A stretch of DNA of 19,844 bases, taken from the NCBI GenBank assembly GCA_964505295.1, contig CAZDHR010000081.1:1-19844 (forward strand). The letters run 5' to 3'. Below are positions 16,934 to 19,844 of this stretch, piece after piece. Origin of the DNA: DATKZH01 sp964505295 (lineage in GTDB: Bacteria; Planctomycetota; Planctomycetia; Pirellulales; Thermoguttaceae). Numbering within the stretch: the stretch's first letter is position 1; each line of letters opens with the position of its first letter. The translations under genes and the position numbers were made by a program. The notes beneath the pieces are model-generated. The model did not search any database, was not told where the DNA came from, and worked only from the letters and a program-made list of their open reading frames with translations.

Positions 16934-17395
16934 ATGCGGATTCAGTCCGTTGCGCTGCTGACTTGTGTACTTCTGTTACTCGGTTTGGCCGGATGCCCCG
17001 GCGGCGCGAGTCGAGAACTGCCGGATTTGGTGCCGGTTGCGGGGACGGTCACGCTGGATGGCGAGCCGCTTTCGGGGGCGGAGGTCGCCTTCATCCCAAC
17101 CGGCTCCACCCCGGGTACCGCCTGCTTCGGGGCGACCGACCCAAGCGGCCACTACGAGATGATGGCGGACGCGGATCACAAGGGGGCGCCGGCGGGTGAG
17201 TTCAACGTGGCCATCACCAAGTGGGTCATGGAGGACGGGTCGGACTTCCACAGCGAGGAGGGGCTTTCACCCATGGAGGCCGATGCCCGGAATCTTCTCC
17301 CTCCCAAGTACAGCGACGAGGCGGAGACGGAGCTAAAGGCCACCGTCCCCGCAGGTGGCAGCGACTCGATCAATTTCGAGTTGAGCTCCGAGTAG
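16934..17395 (+). CDS. Small lipoprotein with carboxypeptidase-regulatory-like (transthyretin-type) domain
   Basis: A 153-residue lipoprotein. The signal peptide MRIQSVALLTCVLLLLGLAGC has lipobox LAGC, with the lipidated cysteine at 21. The mature part begins with a Ser/Gly/Pro linker, then PVAGTVTLDGEPLSGAEVAFIPTGS, the opening strands of a transthyretin-like beta sandwich. It continues through ATDPSGHYEMMADADHKGAPAGEFNVAITK and ends with TVPAGGSDSINFELS. This is the common planctomycete partner of DUF1559 proteins, presumably attached at the cell envelope; the role is unknown. The ATG has GGGAGGG a few bases upstream. A strong inverted repeat starts 14 bases after the stop and may end the transcript. 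Confidence 0.88.
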   Translation: MRIQSVALLTCVLLLLGLAGCPGGASRELPDLVPVAGTVTLDGEPLSGAEVAFIPTGSTPGTACFGATDPSGHYEMMADADHKGAPAGEFNVAITKWVMEDGSDFHSEEGLSPMEADARNLLPPKYSDEAETELKATVPAGGSDSINFELSSE

Positions 17396-17408
17396 GGCAA
17401 CTCGCGCA

Positions 17409-17485
17409 GGAAAAAGGTGACAGGCACCTTTTGTGCGAAGCACCCGAAGGGCCTTTCAGGCAAAAGGTGCCTGTCACCTTTTTCC
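17409..17485 (+). repeat. Paired-hairpin repeat, family B: nested 25-bp inverted repeat, possible terminator
   Basis: Two perfectly complementary 25-base arms at 17409-17433 and 17461-17485, separated by 27 bases. Each arm is itself a hairpin: AAAAGGTG/CACCTTTT with loop ACAGG at 17412-17432, and the same stem with loop CCTGT at 17462-17482. The flanking A- and T-tracts make each small hairpin look like a bidirectional intrinsic terminator. It starts 14 bases after the lipoprotein stop codon. The nested layout is that of a REPIN. Confidence 0.85.
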
Positions 17486-17554
17486 GGACTATGACTGCCC
17501 GACGGTGGGCGGAATCGCTCACCGTCGGTTCTTTTCTTGGGGGGAAGACAAGCT

Positions 17555-17656
17555 GCGCAGGGTGCGTGAAACGCACCTTATTTGCTGGCCCGGAGCACCA
17601 TATTCGCCTAGCCCGGAGCACCTCGGAGATCATGGTGCGTTTCACGCACCCTACGC
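17555..17656 (+). repeat. Paired-hairpin repeat, family C: nested inverted repeat
   Basis: Perfect 19-base arms at 17559-17577 and 17634-17652. They extend to 23 bases with one mismatch (GCGC against GCGT ahead of AGGGTGCG). Each arm is a small hairpin, GGTGCGT/ACGCACC, around GAA or TTC. The 56-base interior holds a 12-base direct repeat, GCCCGGAGCACC, at 17588-17599 and 17611-17622. Same architecture as family B but a different sequence. Confidence 0.85.
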
Positions 17657-17698
17657 CTCGGTTCCGCCGGATGATGAAACGACGGACCGCGCCGTTGC

Positions 17699-17959
17699 CT
17701 ACTCTTCTCCCGGCAGCAGCATCTCCGGGCGCTCGACTTGCTCGGGAAGACTCACCCACTCGTCCGGGCCGACCAGCCCGATCCGGCTGGTGTCGATGGG
17801 CTGGAAGCCGAGCTCGAGGGCGGGGGAGTCGGGCGGGAGGTTGAAGTCGAAGCGGTCGGGATCGGCGATTTTCGGGTCGGCGACGATCGAGTGAGCGTCG
17901 TGGCCCTTTGCTTGCCATTAGGCCAGCGTCAGGGTTCTGGAGGGGAATTCGTGCCCATC
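17699..17959 (-). pseudogene. C-terminal remnant of a right-handed parallel beta-helix exoprotein
   Basis: Read on the minus strand, this frame gives an ending typical of planctomycete secreted beta-helix (pectate-lyase-like) proteins: HEFPSRTLTLA, a TAA stop at 17918-17920, then WQAKGHDAHSIVADPKIADPD. It goes on with FDFNLPPDSPALELGFQPID, TSRIGLVGPDEW and a stop at 17699-17701. The family normally has Glu at the TAA position (LAEWQAKG), so a single GAA-to-TAA change explains it. Upstream of 17959 there is another stop and no recognisable helix repeats, so only about 85 C-terminal codons remain. It lies 42 bases from a paired-hairpin repeat. Identification rests on recognised family motifs, not on an alignment. 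Confidence 0.6.
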
Positions 17960-18344
17960 TCACATTGGGCGGCTTTCAGAGACCGTCTCGTAACCGGATT
18001 GATGAAAAGACGTTATGACATCACGCGTGAATCCCGCTAGCAACGCTATCATGGGACACCGTTGATTCTTTCACAGCCTCGGCGCGTGGCGAGCCCATTA
18101 TAGACTCCCGCGACGCGGCTGCCACCGTTCCCCGGCCGGCCGATGCCCGGCCTTCGCTGAGACGCGCGAGCCCGGCGGCCGCGGCCCGGCGACAGGTCCC
18201 GCCTACTTCTCACGTGGAGACGGGCGGGGTATCATACCGGCACCGGGCGACGCGAAACCGGCGCGGTGAGCCGGGTCGGTCGGGAACCCTCGCGATGTCA
18301 TCGGCCTGCTCCGGCACCAGGCACCGAACGTAGGAGATTTCATC

Positions 18345-19844
18345 ATGCCAGCCTATCAACTCCCCAAACTGGCCAAGCCGCCGAAAGCCAAGAAGAGGCA
18401 AGTGCTGATGGTCGCCAGCGGCGATTTGCGGCTCTCGGCCAACCAGACGTGCTGGGAAGCCCAGAAGGAGATGGAGGAATCGCTATCCCGGGCCGTGGCC
18501 GAGGCGGGCTACGAGCTGGTTCGCGCCCATCCGTACAAGGAGGATGACAAACACGGGTTCATCGCCTCGCAAAAAGAAGGGATGTGCGTGTTCGCGGGGA
18601 TCGACCCGAACGCGAAGCTCATCGTGGCCGAGGCCGTCTGGCAGTTCTCCCATCACGTGCTCGCCGGGCTGTTGAGCCACAAGGGACCCATCCTCACCGT
18701 GGCCAACTGGTCGGGCCAATGGCCCGGGCTGGTGGGAATGCTCAACCTGAACGCCGGCCTGACCAAGGCGGGCAAGAAATACTCGACCCTTTGGAGCGAG
18801 GACTTCACCGACGAGGCGTTCTTGAAAAACCTGAAGAAGTGGCTGGAAACCGGCTCGGTGCGGCACCCAATGAAGCACGTCACGCCGTGGAAAAAGGTCA
18901 CGGTCCCGATCGCGGCCGCCGAGCGCCGCCTTGGTAAAGCGCTCGCCCGGCAGCTCCGCCGCGAGAAGGCCATCATGGGCATCTTCGACGAAGGATGCAT
19001 GGGCATGTACAACGCCATCATCCAGGACGAGCTCCTGAACCCGCTGGGCGTGTACAAGGAGCGGCTCAGCCAGTCGGCCCTCTACTACGAGACGACCCAG
19101 GTTTCGGACGAGGAGGCCCGCGCCGTGCGCCGGTGGCTCGACGACCGCGGCATGACCTTCGCCACCGGGCCGGACCCCGAAACCGACCTCACCGACGACC
19201 AGATCCTCACCCAGTGCAAGATGTACGTCGCCGCTTTGAGGATCGCCGACGACTTCGGCTGCAACACAATCGGCATCCAGTATCAGCAGGGCCTCAAGGA
19301 CCTGTTGCCGGCCAGCGACCTGGTCGAAGGGATGCTCAACAACGGCGACCGTCCGCCGGTCAGAAGCCGCGACGGAAAACGGGTGCTCTACGAGGGCGAG
19401 CCGCTGGTGCATTTCAACGAAGTGGACGAGTGCGCCGGGCTCGACGGGCTGATGACCTACCGGGTGCACAAGGCGATGGGCCAGCCGGTGGAGAACACGC
19501 TGCACGACGTCCGCTGGGGCGACTGGGACCGGTCGGGCACGGTCGACGACTACGTCTGGGTGCTGTTGATCAGCGGCTCGGCCCCGCCCGCCCACTTCGT
19601 CGACGGCTGGAAAGGCGCTTCCAGCGAGCGGCAGCCGGGCATGTACTTCCGGCTCGGCGGCGGCACGCTCAAGGGGGTTTCCAGGCCGGGTGAGATCGTC
19701 TGGTCGCGGGTGTTCGTCGAGAAAGGCAAGCTGAAGATGGACCTGGGGCGAGGCGGCGTGGTCGAGCTCCCCCCGGAAGAGACCGAGCGCCGCTGGAAGG
19801 AGACGACCCCGCAGTGGCCGATCATGCACGCGGTCACCTACGGC
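18345..19844 (+). CDS. L-fucose isomerase-like protein, 3' end cut by window edge
   Basis: 500 codons are open to the end of the window without a stop. The protein resembles the L-fucose/L-arabinose isomerase superfamily, metal-dependent aldose-ketose isomerases. The N-terminal Rossmann-like part has KKRQVLMVASGDLR and IDPNAKLIVAEAVWQFSHHVLAGL, then GPILTVANWSGQWPGLVG. The middle has GIFDEGCMGMYNAI, whose Glu may be a metal ligand, and CNTIGIQYQQGLKDLLPASD. The following HFNEVDECAGLDGLM offers further acidic residues and a His. The C-terminal region, through GMYFRLGGGTLKG, is beta-rich. The exact substrate is unknown, and many planctomycete homologues are only annotated as hypothetical. The start ATG follows TAGGAGATTTC. 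No signal peptide is seen, so it is cytoplasmic. Confidence 0.75.
   Translation, partial: MPAYQLPKLAKPPKAKKRQVLMVASGDLRLSANQTCWEAQKEMEESLSRAVAEAGYELVRAHPYKEDDKHGFIASQKEGMCVFAGIDPNAKLIVAEAVWQFSHHVLAGLLSHKGPILTVANWSGQWPGLVGMLNLNAGLTKAGKKYSTLWSEDFTDEAFLKNLKKWLETGSVRHPMKHVTPWKKVTVPIAAAERRLGKALARQLRREKAIMGIFDEGCMGMYNAIIQDELLNPLGVYKERLSQSALYYETTQVSDEEARAVRRWLDDRGMTFATGPDPETDLTDDQILTQCKMYVAALRIADDFGCNTIGIQYQQGLKDLLPASDLVEGMLNNGDRPPVRSRDGKRVLYEGEPLVHFNEVDECAGLDGLMTYRVHKAMGQPVENTLHDVRWGDWDRSGTVDDYVWVLLISGSAPPAHFVDGWKGASSERQPGMYFRLGGGTLKGVSRPGEIVWSRVFVEKGKLKMDLGRGGVVELPPEETERRWKETTPQWPIMHAVTYG

Larger units (their letters stand above)
17396..18344. other. Repeat-rich gap with a decayed gene
   Basis: 949 bases between the lipoprotein and the fucose-isomerase-like gene. 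It contains two paired-hairpin repeats (17409-17485, 17555-17656) and a beta-helix gene remnant (17699-17959), listed separately. From 17960 to 18344 I see no gene. It is very GC-rich with several short GC palindromes, a GGTAT/ATACC palindrome near 18227, and an AT-rich TTATAGA at 18098-18104 that could be part of a promoter but lacks a well-placed -35. Confidence 0.6.

Noticed and set aside
17409..17656. CRISPR array
   Set aside because: The repeats are inverted pairs of two different sequences, not regularly spaced direct repeats, and there are no cas genes.

Overview
This is a GC-rich bacterial window with the hallmarks of a planctomycete, probably of the Pirellulales type. The clues are a DUF1559 pilin-like secreted protein with an H-X9-DG tail motif followed by a small lipoprotein, a Tat-exported orphan protein, a Gfo/Idh/MocA oxidoreductase, a stand-alone CPxCG zinc-ribbon miniprotein, a beta-helix protein remnant and intergenic paired-hairpin repeats. 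The assignment comes from recognised families, not from a phylogenetic test.

Layout. Positions 1-3298 (+) hold the 3' part of a zinc-dependent alcohol/sugar dehydrogenase, a Tat-signal protein of unknown function, and a Gfo/Idh/MocA oxidoreductase. Positions 3335-9013 (-) hold, in transcription order, a MoeA (9013-7739), a MoeA fused to a periplasmic-binding-protein-like domain (7673-5757), an atypical NAD-dependent epimerase (5697-4642), a glyoxalase/VOC protein (4395-4045) and a DUF502 membrane protein (4048-3335). The last two overlap by ATGA. A zinc-ribbon miniprotein (+) starts at 9212. Positions 9822-14372 (-) hold an HDOD protein with a degenerate GGDEF domain and a large secreted glycoside-hydrolase-like protein. 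Positions 14483-17395 (+) hold a TIM-barrel sugar-phosphate isomerase/epimerase, the DUF1559 protein and the lipoprotein. From 18345 to the right edge there is a partial L-fucose-isomerase-like protein.

How the genes fit together. There is no single large operon. The recurring theme is carbohydrate turnover: two sugar-type oxidoreductases, a PF01261-type isomerase, a GH-like exoprotein and a fucose-isomerase-like protein. A molybdenum-cofactor pair sits beside it. The two MoeA paralogues differ at the conserved KPGKP motif and in the fused ligand-binding domain, which suggests they are not redundant.

Gaps. The long intergenic stretches carry most of the unexplained structure. There are three families of paired-hairpin (REPIN/BIME-like) repeats, one of them in two inverted copies. 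There is a six-unit heptamer tandem repeat, a decayed C-terminal fragment of a beta-helix protein with an in-frame TAA, and a possible remnant of a formylglycine-generating-enzyme-like domain. I found no CRISPR array, tRNA, rRNA, intact transposase or recognisable defence system, and nothing I would call a new multi-gene system.
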